Under the pieces are notes generated by a model, which was given only the letters and a program-made list of their open reading frames with translations, had not been told where the DNA came from and ran no database searches. A DNA stretch of 19,821 nt from an uncultured Pseudomonadota bacterium (GTDB lineage Bacteria > Pseudomonadota > Gammaproteobacteria > Xanthomonadales > Ahniellaceae), in the NCBI GenBank assembly GCA_937996755.1, contig CALKUS010000035.1:1-19821 (forward strand), given 5' to 3'. This document shows positions 7,625 to 14,805 of the stretch, piece after piece. A program made the position numbers and the translations under genes. Every line of letters begins with the position of its first letter. The first letter of the stretch is position 1.

Positions 7625-9166
7625 ATGCCGCGAATCCCGCTGATCGCGCTCGCCCTCGTCGCGTCCGCCGCGCAGGCGCAGTCGTTCTGCGAGCCCGTTT
7701 CGCCCGAGCCGGTCGATGGCGCGGTCGTGCTCGGCAACGGCACGCCGGGCAGCGTGACGACGGCGCAGATCCAGGCCGCGCTCGACTCGGGCGGCACGAT
7801 CCGCATCGACCAGGGCGGTGCGCCGAGCACGATCGTCGTCACGAGCACGCTCGTGGCGAGCCGCGCGACCGTGCTCGACGGCGGCGGGCTGGTGACGCTG
7901 TCCGGCGGCGACGCGCGCCGCATCCTGCGCATCGTCAATCCGAACCCGGCGCAGAACGCGCCGCTGTTCCGCGTGACGCTGCAGAACATCGCGTTCGTCG
8001 ACGCGCGCATCACCGATGGCCGGGGTGCGGCGATCTACAAGCAGCAGGCGTCCGAGTTCCCCTACAAGGTCAGCATCAAGCTGGTGAACTGCCGCTTCCA
8101 GGGCAACGACGCGCCACTCGATGCCACGCCGCAGGACGACGGCGGCGGCGCGTTGTACGCGGAGCTGCTGGAGCGGATCGACATCGGCAATTGCCAGTTC
8201 ATCGGCAACACGGGCAGCAACGGCGGCGCGGTCTATTCGCTCGTCAGCCGCCGCGTGAACGTGGTCGACAGCACGTTCTCGGCCAACGCGGCGATCGGCA
8301 CGGGCGGCAACCCCGGCAACGGTGGCAATGCCGGCGCGCTCGGGGTCGACGGCGGCGACCGCCTCGTCGACGTGTGCCGCACGCGCTTCTCGGGCAATAC
8401 CTCGAACGCCTTCGGCGCGGCGTTCTTCAGCGTGACGTACGACCAGAACGGCCGGACGCGCTTCGAGGACGTCACCGTCGAGGACAACACGCAGACGCAG
8501 GCGGGCCAGCATTCCGGCGGCATCTATTTCCAGGACGGGCCGTGGGCGATCGAGCGCTCGACGTTCGCGCGCAATTCCGCCACCGGCTTCGGCGGGCTGT
8601 TCATCGCGGGCAACGCGCCGGGCACGATCCGCAACTCCACGTTCAGCGGCAACATCGCGCGCACCGGCCTCGGCGCCGCGATGGCGCTGACGAACACGGC
8701 CGCGATCGACATCGTGAACACGACGATCGCCGACAACGTGTCCACGGCGGCGTTCGCTGCGGGTATCTCGATCGGCACGCCGAACCAGCTGCGCCTCACG
8801 AACGTCGTGTTCGCGAACAACTCCGGCGGCAACCGCTTCGTGAACTGGGCAATGAACAACGCTGCCGCGTTCGACGGCGGCGGCAACCTGCAGTGGCCGC
8901 AGGTGCGGCCGATGGGCGGCGGCAACGAGACGCCGGTCACGCCGACCGTCCAGTTCGCCGACCCCCTGCTCGCGCCGCTCGCCGCGAACGGCGGGCCGAC
9001 ACTCACGCGCGCGATCGCGTCGAACAGCCCGGCACGCGACTCAGGCGTCGCGGGCGCGCTCGTCGCCGCCGTCGACCAGCGCGGCTACCCGCGCGTGGGC
9101 ACGCCCGATCGCGGTGCGTTCGAATCCGGCGCCGAGGGGATCCTGTTCCGCGACGGCTTCGAATGA
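7625..9166 (+). CDS. Secreted right-handed parallel beta-helix protein with choice-of-anchor Q type end
   Basis: The protein has 513 residues. The start at ATG 7625 gives a clean signal peptide (MPRIPLIALALVASAAQAQ). The long middle is built of beta-helix turns rich in N, G and short hydrophobic triplets, for example NCRFQGNDAP, NCQFIGNTGSNGGAVYS, STFSANAAIGTGGNPGNGG, STFARNSATGFGGLFIAGN and NTTIADNVST. These are the repeats of pectate-lyase-like folds. The C-terminus has NSPARDSGV followed by DQRGYPRVGTPDRGAFESG, the signature ending of choice-of-anchor Q domain proteins. The last residues are ILFRDGFE. No catalytic site is evident; surface adhesion or polysaccharide interaction is the best guess. 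It is the last gene of the plus-strand cluster. Confidence 0.88.
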   Translation: MPRIPLIALALVASAAQAQSFCEPVSPEPVDGAVVLGNGTPGSVTTAQIQAALDSGGTIRIDQGGAPSTIVVTSTLVASRATVLDGGGLVTLSGGDARRILRIVNPNPAQNAPLFRVTLQNIAFVDARITDGRGAAIYKQQASEFPYKVSIKLVNCRFQGNDAPLDATPQDDGGGALYAELLERIDIGNCQFIGNTGSNGGAVYSLVSRRVNVVDSTFSANAAIGTGGNPGNGGNAGALGVDGGDRLVDVCRTRFSGNTSNAFGAAFFSVTYDQNGRTRFEDVTVEDNTQTQAGQHSGGIYFQDGPWAIERSTFARNSATGFGGLFIAGNAPGTIRNSTFSGNIARTGLGAAMALTNTAAIDIVNTTIADNVSTAAFAAGISIGTPNQLRLTNVVFANNSGGNRFVNWAMNNAAAFDGGGNLQWPQVRPMGGGNETPVTPTVQFADPLLAPLAANGGPTLTRAIASNSPARDSGVAGALVAAVDQRGYPRVGTPDRGAFESGAEGILFRDGFE

Positions 9167-9289
9167 CCGGCCGTACCAGGTTCGTTCGAAGCGACGCCAC
9201 GACTTCGCGACATCAAGCGCTCATGCGGAGCGGGATGCAGTCGGATCATCTCGACGAATCGGGACTCGCCTCGGGCCGGTCGCAGGGAG

Positions 9290-9316
9290 GAAGTCGTGGG
9301 AGGGGCGAAAGCCCCG
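9290..9316. repeat. REP-like hairpin between convergent genes
   Basis: GTGGGAGGGGCGAAAGCCCCG contains a perfect GGGGC/GCCCC stem (9302-9306 and 9311-9315) closed by a GAAA tetraloop and preceded by GTGGGA. This is the form of the REP elements that RAYT transposases mobilise in Pseudomonas and Xanthomonadales, where a short GTGG/GTAG-like tag precedes a GC hairpin. It lies in the convergent intergenic region 9167-9383, a classic REP location. The assignment is from form only, and no RAYT gene is in the window. Confidence 0.55.
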
Positions 9317-9332
9317 AACGGCGAGCACCCCC

Positions 9333-9365
9333 GGGGAAACGCGCTTCGTGGCAGATCGCTTCCCC
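9333..9365. terminator. Imperfect hairpin in the convergent intergenic region; possible bidirectional terminator
   Basis: GGGGAAACG and CGCTTCCCC form a 9-bp stem with one mismatch around a 15-base loop. It sits between the ends of the beta-helix gene (9166) and the DUF4019-like gene (9384), where terminators for both directions would be expected. There is no proper T-run on either strand, so it may only assist termination or be part of the neighbouring REP-like element. Confidence 0.35.
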
Positions 9366-9383
9366 GAAGCCGCGCTGTACCAC

Positions 9384-10352
9384 CTATGTCGAAGGAGCCG
9401 GCTTCTGCGAAGCAGCGATTTCCGCCTTGGCGCGCTCGTTCAGCGCATCGAACTCGCGCTCCAGCAGGTCGCACGCGTCCTTCTTCTTCGCCTCGCAGAG
9501 CGTTTCCATCTCGATGAACAGCGTGCCCTCGCGCTCGACCAGCTGGCGACGCACGAGCGACGGCCAGGCGGGATGGCTCGCGGGCACGAACGTCCACAGC
9601 GTCTGCGTGCGGGCTTCGCTCACGACCGTCCAGCCCAGTTCATCGGTGGACGCCACGGCGCCTTCGCGCTTGCCGAGCGCGGTGCGCGCCTCGGCGACGG
9701 TCCTGAAGCCGATCGGCTCGGCCTGCACCGCCAGCGTCGGCTGCGGCAGCAGTGGCGGCAGCGGCGCGGCATCCCGCGTATCGTGCGGCGAGGGATGGGC
9801 GGGCGCCGGCGCCGCCTGCGTCGTCACGTTCGGGGACGCGACCGGCGCGTCGAGGCTCGGGTTCGCGTCGGAAGCGGTGCCGTGCGGCGACGGGCCGCCG
9901 GAGTCCTTCGCGACGCCGCGCATCTCGGTCATCTCGTGGCGCAGCAGCTGGAACTCCTTCGCGCCGGGCGCGCGATACCACACGACGTACTCCGACATGT
10001 GCTTCGCCACGTCGTGCACGCTGTCGAGATCGACCGAGACGTACAGGCCAGCCGGCGAGGATTCCGGATCGAGCTCCCAGCTCAGCAGGCGCTGCACGCG
10101 CTCACGCGGCGCGCCGCGCTCGGCGCGCGCTTCCTTCTGTGCCTTGTCCCACTCCGGTTCGGGCATCTGCTTCCTGACCGACGGCGCGAGCATCTTCCAG
10201 CTCGCCGCGTAGTCCATGCGGTCGACGGCGTCGAAGTACTGCGCGGTCAGCTTCGCGATGTGCTCGGATTCCTCGGCCGTGGGCTCGTAGGCCGCGAGCG
10301 CGAGGCGCGGCAGCGCGAGCAGCAGCGCCGCGAGAAGGACGATCGTCCGCAT
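9384..10352 (-). CDS. Exported two-domain protein with DUF4019-like N-terminal domain
   Basis: The protein has 322 residues. The ATG at 10352 has a GGAGA ribosome-binding site and gives a signal peptide (MRTIVLLAALLLALPRLALA). Residues about 25-145 resemble DUF4019: a helix with AQYFDAVDRMDYAASWKMLA, the RVQRLLSWELDPESSPAGLY region, and a SEYVVWYRAPGAKEFQLLRH ending. Residues about 150-210 are a Pro/Ala/Ser-rich disordered linker. Residues about 213-310 form a second small domain with W241, two tryptophans in TLWTFVPASHPAWPSLVRR, and a cysteine pair C286/C294 in ETLCEAKKKDACDLL that may form a disulfide. The function of both domains is unknown. It lies 53 bases downstream of the histidine kinase gene on the same strand and is probably co-transcribed with it. 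Confidence 0.82.
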   Translation of the reverse strand: MRTIVLLAALLLALPRLALAAYEPTAEESEHIAKLTAQYFDAVDRMDYAASWKMLAPSVRKQMPEPEWDKAQKEARAERGAPRERVQRLLSWELDPESSPAGLYVSVDLDSVHDVAKHMSEYVVWYRAPGAKEFQLLRHEMTEMRGVAKDSGGPSPHGTASDANPSLDAPVASPNVTTQAAPAPAHPSPHDTRDAAPLPPLLPQPTLAVQAEPIGFRTVAEARTALGKREGAVASTDELGWTVVSEARTQTLWTFVPASHPAWPSLVRRQLVEREGTLFIEMETLCEAKKKDACDLLEREFDALNERAKAEIAASQKPAPST

Positions 10353-10405
10353 GGGGGTCTCCGGATGGCGCGCGCAGCGTGCCATGGCGGACGCGACGGC
10401 GCCAG

Positions 10406-12475
10406 TCAGTCGCCGCGCCGCTGGATCGGCAGCCGCACGGTGAACGTCGTTCCTCGGCCCACGACGCTCTCCACATCGATCGTGCCGCCGTGGCGGCGCA
10501 CGATGTCCCACGACACCGAAAGGCCGAGGCCCGTGCCGACGCCGACCGGCTTCGTCGTGTAGAACGGCTCGAAGATGCGCCCGAGCGCGCCGGGCTCGAT
10601 GCCCGCGCCCGTGTCGCCGACGGCCACCCATGCGAACTCGCCGTCGGAACCGGTGCGCAGCGTGATCCGGCCGCGCGAGTGCATCGCCTGCGTCGCGTTC
10701 ACGAGCAGGTTCAGGAACACCTGGTTCACCTGGAACGGCATGCACTCGACGAGCGGCAGCTCGCCGTATTCGCGCACGAGGTCGGCCTTGTACTTCAGCT
10801 CGTGCGCGACCACGTTCAGCGTCGACTCGAGCCCCTCGTGCAGGTCGACGGGCTGCCACTCCGCATCGCCCACGTGCGAGAAGCCCTTGAGGTCGCGCAC
10901 GATCTTCTCGACACGCGTGACGCCGTCCAGCGACTCGGCCACCAGGCTGGGCACGTCGGCGCGCAGGTAGTCGAGCTCGATCGTGTCGCGCAACGCGCGC
11001 AGCTGCGCGAGCTCGGGATTGCTCTCGGGCAGCTGTGCCTCGAGGCGCTCGTAGGCGTCGAGCAGCAGCATGAGATCCTTGAGGTACGTGCGCAGGCTGT
11101 TGAGGTTCGAGCGCACGAAGCCGATCGGGTTGTTGATCTCGTGCGCGACGCCCGCGGCCAGTTGCCCGACCGACGCCATCTTCTCCGACTGCAGCAGCTG
11201 GCCCTGGGTGCTCGCGAGCGCGCGATTCGCGGCCTCGAGCTCGGCGTTGCGCGAGATGAGCTCGCCGGTGCGCGCCGCGACGTGTTGCTCCAGCTCGAGG
11301 TTGGCCGCGCGCAGCTGCTCACCCGCCTCGCGGCGCTCCAGCCCGTAGGCGACCTGCGCCGCGACGAAGCCGAGCAACTCGCGGTCCGGCTCGCCATAGC
11401 GCACCTGGGGCGAATAGCTCTGCACCGCGAGCACGCCGACGGCGCGCGCGCCGCGCAGCAGCGGCACGCCGAGCCAGCACCAGGCGTGCTCGCCGAGCTC
11501 GCGCAGCTCGCCGGCTTGCACGAGCTGGTCCAGCTTCGCGCGATCGGCGAGCAGCGGTCGCCCGGTCCGCAGCACGTATTCGGTCGCGCCGTTGCCCGGC
11601 GGACGTGGCTCGCGCGGGCCGCCGCGCTCGTCCACGGAATAGGGGAACGCCAGCAGCCCGGTGGCTTCGTCGAACAGCGCGACGTAGAAGTTCCGCGCGT
11701 TGATGAGCGAGCCGATGATGTCGTGCGCCGCCGCCAGGTAGGTGTCCAGCGGGCCGGGCGCGAGCGTGAGGTCGGCGAGCCGGTAGAGCGCCGCCTGCAG
11801 GTGCTCGGCACGCTGGCGGACCTCCACTTCGTGGCGCAGCTTCGACGTGTGCGCTTCGACGCGCGCCTCGAGCGCGGCAACGCTCTGCTTGCGGTCCAGC
11901 GCCGTGAGGATGTGGCTAGCGACGAACGCGAGCAGCGCCTCGTCGGCCGCGGAGTAGCGCTCGCGGAGGACGTAGCTCTGCACCACGATCGCGCCGCGCA
12001 CGAGGTCGCCCTGCAGCATGGGCACGCCGAGCCAGTCGAGGCTGTCGGTGCCGATCGCGCGCAGCGGCATGCCCACCTTCGCCTGCAGCTCGCCCCGCGA
12101 CCCGCGCAGCGGTCGCCCCGATCGCAGCACGTGCCAGGTGAGGCTGCCGTCCAGCTCGGCGAGCGGCCGCTCCTCGTCGGGATCGTGGCGCTCGGCGTCG
12201 ACGGAGTCGGCGAAGTACAGCATCCGGAACGTGTCGCGGCCGCGCACCTTCTTCACGATGAAGAAGTTTTCCGCGTACATGAGCGAGCCGACGATCGCAT
12301 GAATGCGACGCAGCATCTCCGGCAGGTCCAGCTCGGAGCCCGACAGGTCCGCGATGGCGAACAGGGCACGTTGCAGGCGCTCGCCCTGCGCGAGCCGCGC
12401 GACTTCCTCGCGCAGGCGTTCGATCTCGGCACGCAGGGCGTGCGCATCGTCGAGTGGGTCGGCGGGCCTCGGCAT
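10406..12475 (-). CDS. Soluble sensor histidine kinase with two GAF domains
   Basis: The protein has 689 residues and no membrane segment. Domains: a short N-terminal coiled coil (12-35), GAF1 (about 35-195), GAF2 (about 225-380), a coiled coil (about 383-425), HisKA with phosphoacceptor H445 in GVAHEINNP, and HATPase_c with the N-box NLLVNATQAM (about 589-598), G1 GDTGAGI (620-626), F-box FEPFYTTKP and G2 GVGTGLGLS. The two GAFs look like paralogues (GSLMYAENFFIV versus GSLINARNFYVAL; WLGVPMLQG versus WLGVPLLRG), pointing to internal duplication. The start ATG 12475 is preceded by GGGGTG; a small dyad, CCGAT-N5-ATCGG, lies 5-19 bases upstream. No response regulator is adjacent. It should autophosphorylate in the cytoplasm in response to a ligand bound by the GAFs; the ligand is unknown. 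Confidence 0.93.
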   Translation of the reverse strand: MPRPADPLDDAHALRAEIERLREEVARLAQGERLQRALFAIADLSGSELDLPEMLRRIHAIVGSLMYAENFFIVKKVRGRDTFRMLYFADSVDAERHDPDEERPLAELDGSLTWHVLRSGRPLRGSRGELQAKVGMPLRAIGTDSLDWLGVPMLQGDLVRGAIVVQSYVLRERYSAADEALLAFVASHILTALDRKQSVAALEARVEAHTSKLRHEVEVRQRAEHLQAALYRLADLTLAPGPLDTYLAAAHDIIGSLINARNFYVALFDEATGLLAFPYSVDERGGPREPRPPGNGATEYVLRTGRPLLADRAKLDQLVQAGELRELGEHAWCWLGVPLLRGARAVGVLAVQSYSPQVRYGEPDRELLGFVAAQVAYGLERREAGEQLRAANLELEQHVAARTGELISRNAELEAANRALASTQGQLLQSEKMASVGQLAAGVAHEINNPIGFVRSNLNSLRTYLKDLMLLLDAYERLEAQLPESNPELAQLRALRDTIELDYLRADVPSLVAESLDGVTRVEKIVRDLKGFSHVGDAEWQPVDLHEGLESTLNVVAHELKYKADLVREYGELPLVECMPFQVNQVFLNLLVNATQAMHSRGRITLRTGSDGEFAWVAVGDTGAGIEPGALGRIFEPFYTTKPVGVGTGLGLSVSWDIVRRHGGTIDVESVVGRGTTFTVRLPIQRRGD

Positions 12476-12563
12476 GCACCCCGATATTAAATCGGCGCGC
12501 CCGCGTCGGAACACCGTCTGGAGAACCTCTGGACAATTCCCGGCGCGTCGCGGCGGGACTCGT

Positions 12564-13541
12564 TCAGAGGCTGCCCCAGGTGCCGGTCGATGCCGCCCTG
12601 GCCATGCCACGGGTGGACCGGCGCAGCACGCGGCGTGCGTAGCGCCGCCGCCGGCGCTCGGCGAGCCAGGCCTTGAGCTGCGCATAGACGCGCGGCTCCT
12701 GCAGCATGTTCACGTGGTGCAGGCTGGCGATGGTCGCGCAACGCAGGTCGCCCGCGATGTCGCGTGCGGTCGCGCTCTCGAGGGACACCACGCCGTCGCC
12801 GAGCCACCGCGTAAGAGGATGTTCCACCGTGGGACCCACGCACGCGGCCAGGTAGCGATGCGGGATGCGGCGCACGGCCGGCGGCAGGTCGGGCACGCGG
12901 AATCCGTGCTGCAGGTCGCGCAGCCCGTCCGACAGGTTCGCGAGCCAGCGCGCGAAGCGCGCCAGCACGCGCGGGATGCCGGCGCCGCGATGCGGCGTGC
13001 CGAGGCACACGACCATGCCGGTGCGGCGCAGCCATGCGCGGCGGCGCTGCGCCGCGTGCACGCACGCGTGGCGGATCACGAGGCCACCCAGGCTGTGGCC
13101 GATCAGCACGATCTCGCGCAGGCGCGGTCCCGCAACCCGCACCAGCCGGCCGAGCAGCGCGCACAACGCGGCGCCGTTGCTCGCGTGCGAACGGCGCGAG
13201 TCGTAGCGCACGTAGAGCGCGCCGTAGCCGAGCTCGTGCGCAAGCGCGTCGCCGTAGATGATGGCCGGTCGCTCGCCCCAGCACGATTCGTCGCAGGCGA
13301 GCCCGTGCACGAACACGCACAGGCGTTTCGGGTGGCCGTGCGCCGCGAGGTGCGCCGCGAGCGCTCCGGGCCCGTGCAGCGGACCGTCGCGGTCGCACGG
13401 CAGTGCGCGCGGCGGTTGCGCGCCGCGCCGGCCGTCGAGGTCGAATGCCGCGTCGAACAACTGGCGGAAGACGGTCAGCGCGCCGGGCCGCAGGCGTCGC
13501 GGTCGCGAGGCATGGCGGTCCGTGGCGTGCGCGCGTGACAT
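12564..13541 (-). CDS. Alpha/beta hydrolase, PGAP1/lipase-like
   Basis: The protein has 325 residues. The ATG at 13541 was chosen because upstream residues are low-complexity arginine-rich. Core motifs of a serine hydrolase are present: the oxyanion-loop segment LCVFVHGLACDESCW (about 74-88), the nucleophile elbow IGHSLGGLVIRH with S150, CLGTPHRGAG (179-188) as in PGAP1-like lipases, the acid candidate D249 in WLGDGVVSLESA, and the histidine pair H275/H276 in SLHHVNML. No signal peptide is visible, and a basic C-terminal tail (ERRRRRYARRVLRR) ends the protein. An esterase or lipase acting on a hydrophobic ester is expected; the natural substrate is unknown. It is 88 bases upstream of the kinase gene on the same strand and divergent from the DUF1801 gene. 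Confidence 0.9.
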   Translation of the reverse strand: MSRAHATDRHASRPRRLRPGALTVFRQLFDAAFDLDGRRGAQPPRALPCDRDGPLHGPGALAAHLAAHGHPKRLCVFVHGLACDESCWGERPAIIYGDALAHELGYGALYVRYDSRRSHASNGAALCALLGRLVRVAGPRLREIVLIGHSLGGLVIRHACVHAAQRRRAWLRRTGMVVCLGTPHRGAGIPRVLARFARWLANLSDGLRDLQHGFRVPDLPPAVRRIPHRYLAACVGPTVEHPLTRWLGDGVVSLESATARDIAGDLRCATIASLHHVNMLQEPRVYAQLKAWLAERRRRRYARRVLRRSTRGMARAASTGTWGSL

Positions 13542-13678
13542 TCGCGTGGTCGACCCTTCGCGGCGCCCGCGGCGAGCGGGCCTGCACGGACGCCTGCAAC
13601 CGGCGTGCCGCGCGTCGTCGAGTTGAACCGTGGCGCGCGCGCGACGACACTCGGCGTACCGCACGCGAGGAATCCACC

Positions 13679-14308
13679 ATGGCCGCCAGGAAACGACCCG
13701 TCGCGAAGAAGAAGCCTGCCCCGAAGCGGCGCGCCGTCACGAAAGCCGGGCGCAGGGCGCCTGCGAAAAAGGCCGTCGCGCGGCGCAAGCCGGCTGCGAA
13801 GAAGGCGGTCGCGAAGCGGAAGCCGACTGCGAAGAAGGCCGCCGCGCCGCGGAAGGTCGCTGCGAAGCACGCCACCGCGCGCAAGTCGAAGTACGTGCTG
13901 AAGACCACGCCCACGAGCGTCAGCGTGGGAACGTTCCTCGCGGGCATCGCCGATGCCGCGAAGCGCGCCGACGCGGAGGAGATCGCGCGCATGCTCGGCG
14001 AGATCACGGGCGTCGAGGCGAAGATGTGGGGTCCGTCGATCGTCGGGTTCGGCCAATACCACTACAAGTACGACAGCGGCCACGAGGGCGACATGTGCCT
14101 CGCGGGCTTCTCGCCGCGCAAGGACGCGATGACCGTCTACCTCGTACCGGGTTACCAGATGGACACGGAGCTCATGGGCAGGCTCGGCAAGTTCCGCACC
14201 GGCAAGTCGTGCCTCTACTTCAAGCGCCTCTCCGACGTCGACCGCGACGTGCTGCGCGAACTCATGGAACGCTCCGTGGCCATCACCACGCCGCTGCGCA
14301 CGGCCTGA
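13679..14308 (+). CDS. DUF1801 (YdhG-like) protein with histone H1-like lysine/alanine tail
   Basis: The protein has 209 residues. The ATG at 13679 has a GAGGA ribosome-binding site nine bases upstream. Residues 1-70 are almost only K, R, A, P, V and T, built partly of an 11-residue repeat, like the C-terminal tails of bacterial H1-like proteins (Hc1, AlgP). Residues 75-205 are a complete DUF1801 domain: the PSIVGFGQYHYKYDSGHEGD block (119-138), GFSPRKDAMTVYLVPG, then GKFRTGKSCLYFKRLSDVD. DUF1801 (YdhG/YjbR-like fold) has no firmly known reaction. The basic tail predicts binding to DNA or another polyanion. Basic tails on DUF1801 domains are, to my memory, not the standard form. It is followed 13 bases later by the VOC gene and is probably in one operon with it. 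Confidence 0.9.
   Translation: MAARKRPVAKKKPAPKRRAVTKAGRRAPAKKAVARRKPAAKKAVAKRKPTAKKAAAPRKVAAKHATARKSKYVLKTTPTSVSVGTFLAGIADAAKRADAEEIARMLGEITGVEAKMWGPSIVGFGQYHYKYDSGHEGDMCLAGFSPRKDAMTVYLVPGYQMDTELMGRLGKFRTGKSCLYFKRLSDVDRDVLRELMERSVAITTPLRTA
13757..13888 (+). repeat. 33-bp tandem repeat encoding an 11-residue basic unit
   Basis: CTGCGAA(A/G)AAGGC recurs at 13761, 13794 and 13827, exactly 33 bases apart. It encodes four units of the form x-A-A-K-K-A-V-A-x-R-K (residues 27-37, 38-48, 49-59 and a degenerate 60-70). The in-frame period allows repeat-number change without frameshift. Confidence 0.8.
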
Positions 14309-14321
14309 GGAACGCAGCCCC

Positions 14322-14693
14322 ATGCATCGCAGCCGCCTGGCCGGTTTCATCATCGATTGCCGCGACGCCGAGCTCGACGCGGCCGCCACGTTCTGGAGCG
14401 GCGCGCTCGGCCTGCCGCGCATGGGACGCGACGGCGAGGACTACGAGCGGCTGGACGCGTCGGCGCACGGCATGACCATCGAGGTGCAGCGCGTGTCCCA
14501 TGAGAGCCGCGTGCACCTCGACCTCGAAACCGACGACGTCGAGGCGGAGGCCGAGCGCCTGGAGCGGCTCGGCGCGAAGCGCGTGAAGCGCTATCCGAAC
14601 TGGTGGGTGATGGAAGCACCCACCGGACAGCGCTTCTGCATCGTGCGTGCAAGGCAGTCGCTCGAGGGCAAACCCGGCACTTCCACCTGGTGA
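14322..14693 (+). CDS. VOC-family (glyoxalase/bleomycin-resistance-like) protein
   Basis: The protein has 123 residues, the size of a single vicinal-oxygen-chelate domain pair. It has the typical opening AGFIIDCRDAELDAAATFWS and ALGLP, the central EVQRVSHESRVHLDLETDDV strand, and VMEAPTGQRFCIVRA at the end, where the family has its last metal-ligand region. H519-type ligands cannot be assigned from a single sequence, though the histidine in VHLDLE and the segment EAPTGQRF are in family positions. Members are dioxygenases, lyases, or binding proteins for small molecules; no substrate is inferable. The start ATG 14322 is 13 bases after the DUF1801 stop, with a TGAGGAA ribosome-binding segment overlapping that stop. 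No signal peptide is present, so it is cytosolic. Confidence 0.88.
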   Translation: MHRSRLAGFIIDCRDAELDAAATFWSGALGLPRMGRDGEDYERLDASAHGMTIEVQRVSHESRVHLDLETDDVEAEAERLERLGAKRVKRYPNWWVMEAPTGQRFCIVRARQSLEGKPGTSTW

Positions 14694-14805
14694 CGCGACG
14701 CGCGGCTTCACGCGGCGTCGACGAAATTCGCGTTTTTGCCGTGCGAATCGTGTCTTCTGGCGAACAGGGATCGCAACCGGTGCGCGTATCCCGCAACATC
14801 CGCGC

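Noticed and set aside
10379..12490. 703-codon plus-strand frame opposite the histidine kinase
   Set aside because: Antisense shadow of the kinase gene; repetitive R/E/H/L composition and no recognisable domain.
13614..13648. GTCGTCG / CGACGAC inverted repeat around a TTGAAC upstream of the DUF1801 gene, as a regulated promoter
   Set aside because: The arms are only 7 bp in CG-rich DNA and the possible -10 (GACACT) is poor, so a promoter cannot be claimed.
12487..14007. 506-codon minus-strand frame across the hydrolase and DUF1801 genes
   Set aside because: Part is the antisense of the lysine-rich tail and part is out of frame with the hydrolase; no independent evidence.
14696..14740. Terminator after the VOC gene (CGACGC/GCGTCG stem and later TTTTT)
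   Set aside because: The loop is 13 bases and the T-run is 12 bases away from the stem, so it does not have terminator geometry.
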